Shown in pieces: positions 17,145-25,240 of a stretch of DNA of 64,000 nucleotides. Location: assembly GCA_937125455.1 (NCBI GenBank), contig CAKZLK010000059.1, positions 1 through 64,000 of the forward strand. The letters run 5' to 3'. Position 1 is the first letter of the stretch. Each line of letters starts with the position of its first letter. Below the pieces are notes generated by a model. That model was not told where the DNA came from. It searched no databases and saw nothing but the letters and a program-made list of their open reading frames with translations. The translations under genes were made by a program, and so were the position numbers. This DNA comes from an uncultured Aequorivita sp. GTDB taxonomy: Bacteria; Bacteroidota; Bacteroidia; Flavobacteriales; Flavobacteriaceae.

Positions 17145-17978
17145 ATGCCTATAATAACACTTACTACTGACTTTGGAGAGAAAGATCACTTTGTTGGTGC
17201 TGTTAAAGGAGCTATTTACACTGAAATGGAAGATGCTAAAATTGTTGATATCTCACACTCTATTTCTCCATTCCACCTCCATGAAGCTGCTTACATTATT
17301 CAAAACGCATACAAGAGCTTTCCACAGGGAAGTATCCATATGATCGGTGTAGATTCTGAGTTAAATCCTGAAAATAAGCATATTGCCGTTTTTATGGATG
17401 GGCATTATTTTGTATGTGCAGACAACGGTATTATTTCAATGCTGACTTCTGAAATAAGACCTGAAAAAATTGTTGAAATAAACATTCACGACCGTGTAAT
17501 CAGTAATTTTCCAGTTTTGGATGTTTTCGTGAAAGTTGCTGGACACATTGCAAGAGGTGGAACACTGGAAGTAATTGGGAAGAGCATTAATGAAATTAAG
17601 GTATTGACAGGTATTCGTCCAGTAATAAGCAAACAGGAAAGTCAAATAACCGGTACCGTTGTTTACATTGATAATTATGGGAATGTTATAAGCAACATTA
17701 CCAAAAAAATGTTTGAGGAGATTGGCCGTGGCAGAGATTTCATAATTAATGCAAGAACTGCCAAGTTCACAAAAATTTACAACCATTATAGTGAGGCTAT
17801 CAATTTTGATCTTTTACCCAGTAAAAGAGAGGAAGATGGCAAAAAATTGGCACTTTGGAATTCCTCAAACTATTTGGAACTGGCAATTTACAAAAGTAGT
17901 TCCAAAACCGTAGGCAGTGCTTCTTCATTATTCGGTTTAGATTATCGCGATACAATAATGGTTAATTTTACTTTATAA
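17145..17978 (+). CDS. SAM hydroxide adenosyltransferase (DUF62 / chlorinase-fluorinase family)
   Basis: A 277-residue member of the family that hydrolyses S-adenosylmethionine to adenosine and methionine with water as nucleophile. It is related to fluorinase and chlorinase. The N-terminal TLTTDFGEKDHFVGAVKG (6-23) and the central CADNGIISML (about 91-100) are family blocks. The C-terminal domain holds YIDNYGNVISNI (about 172-183). It heads a probable four-gene operon with an ABM protein, gldF and gldG, with gaps of 9, 9 and -4 bases. Why a SAM-cleaving enzyme sits with gliding genes is not known to me. Confidence 0.9.
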   Translation: MPIITLTTDFGEKDHFVGAVKGAIYTEMEDAKIVDISHSISPFHLHEAAYIIQNAYKSFPQGSIHMIGVDSELNPENKHIAVFMDGHYFVCADNGIISMLTSEIRPEKIVEINIHDRVISNFPVLDVFVKVAGHIARGGTLEVIGKSINEIKVLTGIRPVISKQESQITGTVVYIDNYGNVISNITKKMFEEIGRGRDFIINARTAKFTKIYNHYSEAINFDLLPSKREEDGKKLALWNSSNYLELAIYKSSSKTVGSASSLFGLDYRDTIMVNFTL

Positions 17979-17987
17979 TTTAGAAAT

Positions 17988-18284
17988 ATGTTCACAAGAA
18001 TTGTAAAAATGAAATTTCAAAAGGAAAACATTCCTGCTTTTCTAGTTAATTTTGAAAAAGTAAAAGAAAAAATCCGCAATTTTCCAGGCTGTACATTTTT
18101 GGAACTTTATAATGATAAAAATGACGAAACAATCTTTTTCACTTACAGCCGTTGGAATGATGAAAGTGATTTAGAAAACTATAGAACCAGTGAACTCTTT
18201 AAAGAGGTTTGGAGCGAAACAAAACCAATGTTTAAGGAAAAAGCTGAGGCCTGGAGCGTTGATACACTTTATACATTAAAATAA
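17988..18284 (+). CDS. antibiotic biosynthesis monooxygenase (ABM) domain protein
   Basis: A 98-residue single-domain ABM/dimeric alpha-beta barrel protein. It shows the typical pattern FPGCTFLELYND, then FFTYSRWNDESDLENYRTSE near residues 34-70. Such proteins are small cytoplasmic dimers with poorly known, sometimes oxidative or heme-related roles. It lies 9 bases after the SAM hydroxide adenosyltransferase gene and 9 bases before gldF. Confidence 0.85.
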   Translation: MFTRIVKMKFQKENIPAFLVNFEKVKEKIRNFPGCTFLELYNDKNDETIFFTYSRWNDESDLENYRTSELFKEVWSETKPMFKEKAEAWSVDTLYTLK

Positions 18285-18293
18285 TCAATCGGA

Positions 18294-19004
18294 ATGCTCA
18301 CAATAATAAAAAGAGAAATAAATTCCTTCTTTTCCAGTACTATTGGTTATTTGGTGATTGCTGTTTTTTTAGTGATCAACGGTTTATTTCTATGGGTTTT
18401 CAGTGGAAATTATAATATACTCGATTCTGGATTTGCAGACCTCTCCCCCTATTTTGAACTTGCGCCATGGGTACTTCTTTTTTTAATTCCAGCAGTCTGT
18501 ATGCGCACCTTTAGCGACGAAATGAAAATGGGCACTTTGGAACTTTTGCTTACTAAACCCATTTCTCTTCAAAATATAGTTTTAGGGAAATATTTTGGTG
18601 CTGTAATTCTTATAATCATAGCGCTTATTCCAACAATCTTATACGTGTTAACCATTTCAGAATTGGGAAATCCACCTGGAAATCTAGATGTTGGCAGTAC
18701 ATTGGGCTCTTATATAGGTTTATTGTTTCTGGTTCTTGCTTACACTTCCATCGGTGTTTTTTCTTCTACCCTTTCGCAAAACCAAATCGTAGCTTTTATC
18801 ATTGCTGTATTTCTTTGTTTTGTGCTTTACTATGGTTTTGAAGGATTCACTACTTCAACCTTTAATATTTCACAATTGGGAATGAAAGCCCATTTTGACA
18901 GTGTAGCTCGTGGTGTTTTGGATACGCGCGATTTGATTTACTTTTTAAGTGTTACAGTATTTTTCATTGCGTTGACCATTTTTAAATTGAAGAAACAAGG
19001 ATGA
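18294..19004 (+). CDS. gldF: gliding motility ABC transporter permease GldF
   Basis: A 236-residue membrane protein with about six membrane helices. It starts MLTIIKREINSFFSSTIGYL and has PAVCMRTFSDEMKMGTLE at about 63-80, a block shared by ABC-2 type permeases. In Flavobacterium johnsoniae GldA, GldF and GldG form an ABC transporter needed for gliding in that strain. gldG follows with a 4-base overlap. gldA, the ATPase, is not in this window. Confidence 0.95.
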   Translation: MLTIIKREINSFFSSTIGYLVIAVFLVINGLFLWVFSGNYNILDSGFADLSPYFELAPWVLLFLIPAVCMRTFSDEMKMGTLELLLTKPISLQNIVLGKYFGAVILIIIALIPTILYVLTISELGNPPGNLDVGSTLGSYIGLLFLVLAYTSIGVFSSTLSQNQIVAFIIAVFLCFVLYYGFEGFTTSTFNISQLGMKAHFDSVARGVLDTRDLIYFLSVTVFFIALTIFKLKKQG

Positions 19005-20695
19005 AAACTTCAATTAAGAAAAATATTGTTTCATTAGCTATCCTCATAGTAGGCTTAATACTATTGAATCTCCTTGGAAATTATTTCTACAAACGCTTCG
19101 ACCTTACACAGGACAAACGTTTTACCCTTTCGGAAGAAGCAAAGCAAATTGTAGACCAAGTGAATTCGCCCCTGATTATCGATGTATTTCTAAAAGGCGA
19201 ATTTCCGCCAGAATTCCGGAGGCTTCAAAGCGAAACCGAACAGCTTTTGGATGAGTTTTCGGCCTACAATTCCAATATAAAGTTTGAATTTATAAATCCC
19301 ACCGAAAAGGGTAATGAAGCTTTTCAAAAACAATTTGAAAAATTTGGATTAACACCAGCACAAGTTTCGATTACTGAAAACGGCAAACAGAGCACTGAAC
19401 TCGTTTATCCTTGGGCTCTCGCACATCACGATGGCAAGTCGGTTAAAATTCCTTTATTGAAAAATCAATTGGGGGCTACTTCTGAAGAAAGGGTGAACAG
19501 TTCGCTGCAAAATCTGCAATATGCCTTTGCTGATGGTTTTAAAAAGCTAGTCTCCCAAAAATCTAAAAAAGTAGCGGTTTTAAAAGGCAATGGCGAATAT
19601 GACGACCGCTATATTGCTGATTTCTTTTCAACATTAAGGGATTATTATTTTATAGCACCTTTTACTTTAGATTCTGTCGCTTCAAATCCTGAAAAAACCT
19701 TGATTGCTTTAGAAGGTTTTGATATGATTGTAGTAGCACAGCCCACAGAAGCATTCAACGATAATGAAAAATATGTGCTGGATCAATACATAATGAATGG
19801 CGGAAAATCATTATGGCTTTTGGACGCCACACAAATGCAGACTGATACAGTTACCGGAAAAACCTTCGCCTTCGGGAAGGATTTAAACTTAAATGATTTC
19901 TTTTTTAAATACGGAATCCGCATTAACCCAAATTTGGTAAAGGATGTTTATTCTGCCCCCATTGTTTTAGCCAACGGTGATGAACGCGAGGCACAATACA
20001 ATCGATATCCTTGGTTTTTCAGTCCGTTGAGCAGCAGTGCAAACAATCATCCAATAGTTTCCAACATTGAAGCTGTAAAATTTGATTATGCAAGTGCAAT
20101 AGATACACTTCCGAATAACATCAAAAAGACTGTTCTGCTTTCCACTTCACCAATTTCAAAAATTGTGGGACTTCCCTTCCCTATTGATTTTGATGTGGAA
20201 ATTCCTAAGAATTTACAAGTAGTTAACGAAGGTCCAAATCCCAATGAATACAATGCTGGCGAGGTGCCACTTGCGGTTTTGTTAGAAGGAAATTTTACTT
20301 CAGCATATAAAAACCGTGTGAAGCCAGTTAAGTTAGAAGGCGCTTTAAAGAACATTGATGATGGAAAGCTTTCAAAGATGGTGGTTATAAGTGATGGCGA
20401 TGTTATCAAAAACCAAATGCAAGGTAACCGTCCGTTAGAACTTGGCTTCGATAAAATGACCAATTCTTTTTACGGAAATAAAGAATTTCTGCTGAATGCC
20501 GTTAATTACCTGCTAGATGATAGCGGACTTATAAACATTAGAACACGTCAAATAGCGGTACCATTTCTCGATCCGCAAAAAACTGTGGAACAACGGACCA
20601 AGTGGCAAATACTTAACCTATTGCTACCGTTGGGGTTACTTACACTTTTCGGAATTGCTTTTAACCGCTATCGCAAACACAAATACACCCGTTGA
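19001..20695 (+). CDS. gldG: gliding motility ABC transporter auxiliary component GldG
   Basis: A 564-residue protein with an N-terminal membrane helix (about 9-30), a large extracytoplasmic ABC-transporter-auxiliary domain (about 40-525), and a C-terminal helix (about 536-555) before a short basic tail. The segment YKRFDLTQDKRFTLSEEAKQ (about 30-49) is typical of the family. It is coupled to gldF by a 4-base overlap. No terminator is visible before dnaN. Confidence 0.95.
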   Translation: MKTSIKKNIVSLAILIVGLILLNLLGNYFYKRFDLTQDKRFTLSEEAKQIVDQVNSPLIIDVFLKGEFPPEFRRLQSETEQLLDEFSAYNSNIKFEFINPTEKGNEAFQKQFEKFGLTPAQVSITENGKQSTELVYPWALAHHDGKSVKIPLLKNQLGATSEERVNSSLQNLQYAFADGFKKLVSQKSKKVAVLKGNGEYDDRYIADFFSTLRDYYFIAPFTLDSVASNPEKTLIALEGFDMIVVAQPTEAFNDNEKYVLDQYIMNGGKSLWLLDATQMQTDTVTGKTFAFGKDLNLNDFFFKYGIRINPNLVKDVYSAPIVLANGDEREAQYNRYPWFFSPLSSSANNHPIVSNIEAVKFDYASAIDTLPNNIKKTVLLSTSPISKIVGLPFPIDFDVEIPKNLQVVNEGPNPNEYNAGEVPLAVLLEGNFTSAYKNRVKPVKLEGALKNIDDGKLSKMVVISDGDVIKNQMQGNRPLELGFDKMTNSFYGNKEFLLNAVNYLLDDSGLINIRTRQIAVPFLDPQKTVEQRTKWQILNLLLPLGLLTLFGIAFNRYRKHKYTR

Positions 20696-20706
20696 ATGTT
20701 GATAAG

Positions 20707-20742
20707 TTTGTTTTAACAAACACTTCATTTGAAATATATTTG
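20707..20742 (+). promoter_or_regulatory. candidate promoter of dnaN
   Basis: TATATTTG (20735-20742) matches the -7 consensus exactly. TTTG at 20707-20710 is 24 bases upstream, slightly long for the class. The predicted start near 20749 leaves about 50 nt of leader. Confidence 0.45.
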
Positions 20743-20799
20743 TAGGTATGCTAAAAACAAGGCATCTATCATTATTCTGATCAAAAAAATAAATATTCA

Positions 20800-21918
20800 A
20801 TGAAATTCATCGTATCGAGTTCGTATTTATTAAAACAACTGCAAGTTTTGGGCGGTATTATCAATAACAACAATACCTTGCCCATTTTAGATAATTTTCT
20901 TTTCAGCTTAGACAATAAATCGCTTACCGTTTCAGCTTCCGATTTGGAAACTACTATTTCTTCAAAACTGGAAGTGGAAAGTACCGAACAAGGAATGATT
21001 TGCGTTCCTGCTAGACTTTTGCTTGAAACTTTAAAAACCTTTCCAGAGCAGCCATTGACCTTTACTGTTGAAGAAAACAATACCATTGAAATAAGTAGTA
21101 ACCATGGTAAATATGCCTTGGCATATGCTAGTGGTGAAGAATTTCCGAATGCTGTTGAATTGAAGGAACCTTCTTCTACTGTAGTTCAAGGTGATATCCT
21201 TGCTACAGCAATCAGTAAAACAATTTTTGCTTCAGGAAACGATGATTTACGTCCCGTAATGAGTGGCGTGTTTTTTCAGTTTTCAACAGATAATTTAGTT
21301 TTCGTTGCTACGGATGCGCACAAACTGGTAAAATATACTCGTGATGATATCAGCGCCTCACAGACTGCTGAATTCATTATGCCGAAAAAACCGCTAAACC
21401 TACTAAAAAGTATTCTTGCCGGAAGTGAAGATGATGTGGTTATCGAGTACAACGATAGCAATGCCAAATTTATTTTTGAAAACACTGAAATGGTTTGCCG
21501 ATTAATTGACGGGAAATACCCAAACTACGAAGCCGTTATCCCGAAAGAGAACCCCAACAAATTGGTGATTGACAGAAATCAGTTTTTAAATTCAGTTCGT
21601 CGTGTTTCTATTTTCTCCAGTAAAACTACGCATCAAATCCGTTTAAAGATTGCTGGTGCCGAACTAAATATTTCCGCAGAAGATATCGACTATAGCAATA
21701 AAGCAGAAGAGCGTTTGACTTGTCATTACCAAGGTGATGATATGCAGATAGGTTTCAACAGCCGTTTCCTTACTGAAATGCTAAACAACCTTACCAGTGA
21801 TGAAGTCTCTTTGGAAATGAGCTTACCAAATCGTGCGGGAATTCTTACTCCAGTAGATGGATTAGATGAAGGCGAAACTGTTACGATGCTTGTAATGCCG
21901 GTGATGTTAAACAATTAA
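20800..21918 (+). CDS. dnaN: DNA polymerase III beta subunit (sliding clamp)
   Basis: A 372-residue clamp with three repeated domains, which forms a homodimeric ring on DNA. It begins MKFIVSSSYLLKQLQVLGG and ends in the family C-terminus, TMLVMPVMLNN. Internal family blocks include SASDLETTISSKL (about 45-57) and FVATDAHKLVKY (about 167-178). dnaA and recF are not adjacent, as is usual in Bacteroidota, so the gene is not evidence for a nearby origin. Confidence 0.98.
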   Translation: MKFIVSSSYLLKQLQVLGGIINNNNTLPILDNFLFSLDNKSLTVSASDLETTISSKLEVESTEQGMICVPARLLLETLKTFPEQPLTFTVEENNTIEISSNHGKYALAYASGEEFPNAVELKEPSSTVVQGDILATAISKTIFASGNDDLRPVMSGVFFQFSTDNLVFVATDAHKLVKYTRDDISASQTAEFIMPKKPLNLLKSILAGSEDDVVIEYNDSNAKFIFENTEMVCRLIDGKYPNYEAVIPKENPNKLVIDRNQFLNSVRRVSIFSSKTTHQIRLKIAGAELNISAEDIDYSNKAEERLTCHYQGDDMQIGFNSRFLTEMLNNLTSDEVSLEMSLPNRAGILTPVDGLDEGETVTMLVMPVMLNN

Positions 21919-21935
21919 AGCAAAAACACATATAA

Positions 21936-21971
21936 AAAAAACCCTCTTGCAAAATTGCAAGAGGGTTTTTT
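21936..21971. terminator. bidirectional terminator between dnaN and the DUF1573 gene
   Basis: A perfect 17-base inverted repeat (21936-21952 with 21955-21971) contains CCCTCTTGCAA and is bounded by A-runs and T-runs. It serves both convergent genes. Confidence 0.85.
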
Positions 21972-21989
21972 ATTTTTAAATGGTATGTA

Positions 21990-22433
21990 TTATTTACCGC
22001 TTGGTGAAGCTGACGCATCTGGTAAAACTTTGCCTTTAATTTTAAGAACAACAGTACCTTCACTTGCATTTGAAGTAACTGTTACCGTTTTTGAAAAAGC
22101 ACCAATTCTATCGGTAGCGTATTTAACACCTATCTCAGCGCTTTCGCCTGGCATAATAGCATGATCTGGTTTTGTTGGTACTGTACAACCACAACTTCCT
22201 TTTACATTTGAAATTACGATTGGTGCATTACCAACATTTTTAAATTTAAAAGCACGAACGCCATCTGCATTATGTGCTATGGTTCCATAATCAATTACTG
22301 AAGATTCAAATTTAAAAACACCTTTTTCTTCTTGTGTTGCATCTTGCGCAAATAAAGCAGTACAAAAAAGAAAACTTGCAATAAAAAATACGTTGCGGAA
22401 AAAATTACTTCCTTTTAATTTTGTTGTTACCAT
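21990..22433 (-). CDS. DUF1573 domain-containing secreted protein
   Basis: A 147-residue protein with a signal peptide (about 1-29, ending ALFAQ) and one DUF1573 domain, an immunoglobulin-like beta fold. The domain is recognised from FESSVIDYGTIAHNADG (about 43-59), NVKGSCGCTVPTKP with its paired Cys (about 78-91) and ATDRIGAFSKTVTVTSN. It is periplasmic or surface located, and its function is unknown. DUF1573 proteins are numerous in Bacteroidota. Confidence 0.9.
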   Translation of the reverse strand: MVTTKLKGSNFFRNVFFIASFLFCTALFAQDATQEEKGVFKFESSVIDYGTIAHNADGVRAFKFKNVGNAPIVISNVKGSCGCTVPTKPDHAIMPGESAEIGVKYATDRIGAFSKTVTVTSNASEGTVVLKIKGKVLPDASASPSGK

Positions 22434-22579
22434 GGTACTTAGAGTTTGATTTAGATTAACAAATTAGTTATACTACAAACTTCGAATAAAAATTAAGAAA
22501 ATCAATAAAACATAGGTATGAATGTGGTACTAGAACCCTCTTTTTATGATTAAATTATAATTTAAAAGACATCAAAACT

Positions 22580-22612
22580 AAAAAAAGGGCAGAATTTCTT
22601 CTACCCTTTTTT
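22580..22612 (-). terminator. terminator of the DUF4870 gene
   Basis: The stem AAAAAAAGGG-C-AGAA (22580-22594) pairs with TTCT-A-CCCTTTTTT (22599-22612), with one internal mismatch. It lies 20 bases beyond the stop codon of the leftward gene and is followed by T/A-rich sequence on that strand. Confidence 0.7.
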
Positions 22613-22632
22613 ACCTTAACTAAAACCAACTA

Positions 22633-22992
22633 TTAAATAAACTTGATCGTCATAAAATAACTAATAGGTTCACCTTTACTAGCCTTAATTCCATTAAGTA
22701 TTGGCATTATAAAACCTAAAAGTCCAACAGCTATAAGCATCAATATGCCTAAGCCCAATAAGAGAATCGCAGGAATACTTATAAAAGCATATAACAATAA
22801 GGATAATTGAAAATTCACAATTGCCTTTCCCTGCTCATCCATTCCCTCTACGCTATCCCTTTGTGTAAGCCAAAGTACCAAGGGCACTATTAAGCCTCCA
22901 AAACCGGTTATATAAGTTAATAGTTGTGAGAGATGCGTAATAACAAGTAAGTTATTATCGATTCGTTTTCCTGTTTGGCTGATTATTTCCAT
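22633..22992 (-). CDS. DUF4870 domain-containing membrane protein
   Basis: A 119-residue inner-membrane protein with about three hydrophobic segments (residues 16-45, 65-90, 90-105). The DUF4870 signature is LLTYITGFGGLIVPLVLWL followed by a charged turn and GKAIVNFQLS (about 24-42 and 56-65). Its function is unknown. It stands alone, with its own terminator. Confidence 0.88.
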   Translation of the reverse strand: MEIISQTGKRIDNNLLVITHLSQLLTYITGFGGLIVPLVLWLTQRDSVEGMDEQGKAIVNFQLSLLLYAFISIPAILLLGLGILMLIAVGLLGFIMPILNGIKASKGEPISYFMTIKFI

Positions 22993-23130
22993 AATGATAG
23001 TTTTTTGGTTGATGAATTCTTTCTATACTTAATTAGACTATTTTTTTAATGAATTGTTACAACCCTTTTCATTTCAAGTAGTATAAATCAACTATTGGGA
23101 TACTAAACTATTCCAAACAACAATAATTAG

Positions 23131-23138
23131 TACTTTTG
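23131..23138 (+). promoter_or_regulatory. -7 box directly before mnmE
   Basis: TACTTTTG is an exact TAnnTTTG match ending only 6 bases before the ATG at 23145. If it is used, transcription would start at or next to the start codon, giving a leaderless message. No clear -33 TTTG is found at the right distance. Confidence 0.35.
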
Positions 23139-23144
23139 CATCCA

Positions 23145-24545
23145 ATGACACACACAGATACCATATTGGCAATGGCAACTCCGGCAGGCGCTGGAGCAAT
23201 AGCTATTTTAAGGCTTTCAGGGCCAGAGGCTATAAACATTGCCTCCTCTATTTTTACTTCCGTTTCTGGAAAGGAACTCGCAAAGCAGAAAACACATACC
23301 GTGCATTTAGGAAATATAAAAGATGGTGAACGAGTAATAGATGAAGTTCTAACAACAATATTCAAAAATCCAAACAGTTACACAGGTGAAGATGTGGTTG
23401 AAATTTCTTGCCATGGTAGCAGCTATATCCAACAGGAAATTATTCAGTTATGCCTTCGGAAGGGATGTAGAATGGCACAGGCAGGAGAATTTACGTTACG
23501 CGCATTCCTAAATGGTAAGATGGATTTGAGCCAAGCTGAAGCGGTTGCTGACCTTATTGCTAGTGATAGTGCTGCGAGCCATCAATTGGCAATACAACAA
23601 ATGCGAGGCGGCTTCTCTTCAGAAATAAAAAAACTTCGCGAAGAGCTTTTAAATTTTGCTTCTTTAATTGAGTTGGAACTAGATTTCGCAGAAGAAGATG
23701 TTGAATTTGCCAATCGTGATGAATTTCAAAAACTCATTTCAAAAATCACACAGGTTTTAAAACGTTTAATAGATTCCTTCGCCACAGGAAATGTTTTGAA
23801 AAACGGTATCCCCGTCGCTATTGTAGGAGAACCCAACGTCGGGAAATCTACATTATTAAACGCTTTGTTGAACGAAGAGCGAGCTATTGTCAGCGAAATC
23901 GCGGGCACTACACGCGATACTATTGAAGATGAAATAACCATCGGTGGAATTGGTTTCCGTTTTATTGATACTGCAGGTATTCGTGAAACAGTTGATGTTA
24001 TTGAAGGATTGGGAATTAAAAAAACATTTCAAAAAATTGAACAGGCTCAAGTGGTAATTTATTTATTTGATGCGGAAAAGTTTCTTCCCGAAGTTTCGGG
24101 ACAGAGTTCCAAGTTTCAAGTTGAAATTGAAACCATCAAGAATAAATATCCATTAAAAAACCTTGTGATTGTTGCAAATAAAGTTGATAAACTCTCAAAA
24201 GAAGAAATTAAAAACTTGGAATCTGCAATTAACAATCTTCAATTTTTATCTGCCAAAACGGGAAAAGGTGTTGAAAAACTTCAAAATAAATTACTTGATT
24301 TTGTAAACACTGGCGCCCTTCGCAATAACGAAACTATCGTTACCAACAGCCGCCACTATGACGCTATGCTAAAAGCATTGGAGGAAATAATAAAAGTCCA
24401 AAACGGTATTGACAGTGGCTTGAGTGGTGATTTATTGGCGATAGATATTCGTCAAGCACTTTATTATTTTGGTGAAATCACGGGTGAAATCTCTAACGAT
24501 GAACTCTTGGGAAATATCTTTGCAAACTTCTGTATCGGAAAGTAA
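23145..24545 (+). CDS. mnmE: tRNA-modification GTPase MnmE (TrmE)
   Basis: A 466-residue GTPase that, with MnmG, makes the 5-carboxymethylaminomethyl modification of U34 in some tRNAs. The N-terminal tetrahydrofolate-binding domain starts DTILAMATPAGAGAIAILRL. The inserted G domain has VGEPNVGKSTLLNALLNE (G1), GTTRDT, DTAGIRET (G3) and NKVD (G4). The C-terminus is the catalytic FCIGK. The frame extends to a TTG at 23136, but the ATG at 23145 is the natural start. Confidence 0.98.
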   Translation: MTHTDTILAMATPAGAGAIAILRLSGPEAINIASSIFTSVSGKELAKQKTHTVHLGNIKDGERVIDEVLTTIFKNPNSYTGEDVVEISCHGSSYIQQEIIQLCLRKGCRMAQAGEFTLRAFLNGKMDLSQAEAVADLIASDSAASHQLAIQQMRGGFSSEIKKLREELLNFASLIELELDFAEEDVEFANRDEFQKLISKITQVLKRLIDSFATGNVLKNGIPVAIVGEPNVGKSTLLNALLNEERAIVSEIAGTTRDTIEDEITIGGIGFRFIDTAGIRETVDVIEGLGIKKTFQKIEQAQVVIYLFDAEKFLPEVSGQSSKFQVEIETIKNKYPLKNLVIVANKVDKLSKEEIKNLESAINNLQFLSAKTGKGVEKLQNKLLDFVNTGALRNNETIVTNSRHYDAMLKALEEIIKVQNGIDSGLSGDLLAIDIRQALYYFGEITGEISNDELLGNIFANFCIGK

Positions 24546-24586
24546 TCCGTTAATATTTCCATAAATCTCAGGATTAATGGCTCATT

Positions 24587-24620
24587 TTTGTGGAATTGGC
24601 AATTCAAACCCATAGTTTTG
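24587..24620 (+). promoter_or_regulatory. promoter of the FKBP gene
   Basis: TTTG (24587-24590), a 22-base spacer and TAGTTTTG (24613-24620) match the Bacteroidota consensus. The start is predicted near 24627, 30 nt before the ATG. Confidence 0.5.
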
Positions 24621-24656
24621 CCCACTTATTGATTAAATAATCGAAAAAACAAAATT

Positions 24657-25085
24657 ATGAGTCAAGTACAAGGAAATGAAACCGTAAAACTTCACTACAC
24701 TGGAAAATTGAACGACGGACAAGTGTTCGACAGTTCTATACAACGCGAGCCATTAGAGGTAAAACTTGGAGAAGGCCGTTTAATTCCTGGTTTTGAAAAG
24801 GGTTTGGTGGATATGAAGGTAAACGAAAAGAAAACAATCACCATCCCAAAAGAGGAAGCCTACGGTGACGTTCAAAAAGAGCTTTTCCAAAAAATACCCA
24901 ATGACAATCTTCCACAGGAAATAAAGCCTGAAGTAGGTATGGGACTTGTCTCAAAAAATCCTGACGGTAGTGAGCGTCAACTGCGCATCGCAGATGTAAA
25001 AGACGATTTTATCATCGTAGATGCCAACCATCCATTGGCCGGTCAAGACCTGACCTTTGAACTTGAATTACTAGAGATTAAGTAA
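24657..25085 (+). CDS. FKBP-type peptidyl-prolyl cis-trans isomerase (SlyD-like)
   Basis: A 142-residue prolyl isomerase. The FKBP core is seen in VKLHYTGKLNDGQVFDSS (about 10-27) and LGEGRLIPGFEKGLVDMKV (about 37-55), with the IF chaperone flap inserted after EAYGDV. Length and flap fit the SlyD subgroup. The His-rich metal-binding tail of E. coli SlyD is absent. It has no signal peptide and is therefore cytoplasmic. Confidence 0.93.
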   Translation: MSQVQGNETVKLHYTGKLNDGQVFDSSIQREPLEVKLGEGRLIPGFEKGLVDMKVNEKKTITIPKEEAYGDVQKELFQKIPNDNLPQEIKPEVGMGLVSKNPDGSERQLRIADVKDDFIIVDANHPLAGQDLTFELELLEIK

Positions 25086-25101
25086 TTCTAAAATATATTT
25101 T

Positions 25102-25138
25102 AAAAAAAAAAGACTGCCGAGAGGTGGTTTTTTTTTTG
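25102..25138 (+). terminator. terminator of the FKBP gene
   Basis: ACTGCC (25113-25118) pairs with GGTGGT (25123-25128), using two G-T wobbles, around a GAGA tetraloop. It is flanked by ten A and about ten T bases. Confidence 0.75.
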
Positions 25139-25144
25139 CTTTAC

Positions 25145-25193
25145 GCTGTAGACTGTAAGCTGTAGGTTGTAGGCTGTAGGCTGTAGGCTGTAG
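25145..25193. repeat. seven tandem copies of a 7-bp unit (GCTGTAG)
   Basis: Copies read GCTGTAG, ACTGTAA, GCTGTAG, GTTGTAG, then GCTGTAG three times. The array lies between the FKBP terminator and the 3' end of the COG2509 gene. Related words occur beside the S23 gene near 48.6-49.2 kb. Confidence 0.9.
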
Positions 25194-25210
25194 GCAAATA
25201 AAATGTAGAA

Positions 25211-25240
25211 GCTTATTGCTTAAAGCTTATAGCCTAAAGC
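25211..25240. repeat. dispersed GCTTA/AGCCTA repeat overlapping a gene end
   Basis: This contains AGCTTATAGCCTA (25224-25236), which is identical to 49168-49180. It supplies the last codons (ALGYKL, stop) of the leftward COG2509 gene, so the repeat has become part of that coding sequence. Confidence 0.7.

Noticed and set aside
25145-25193. CRISPR array
   Set aside because: The units are 7 bp without spacers. It is a simple tandem repeat.
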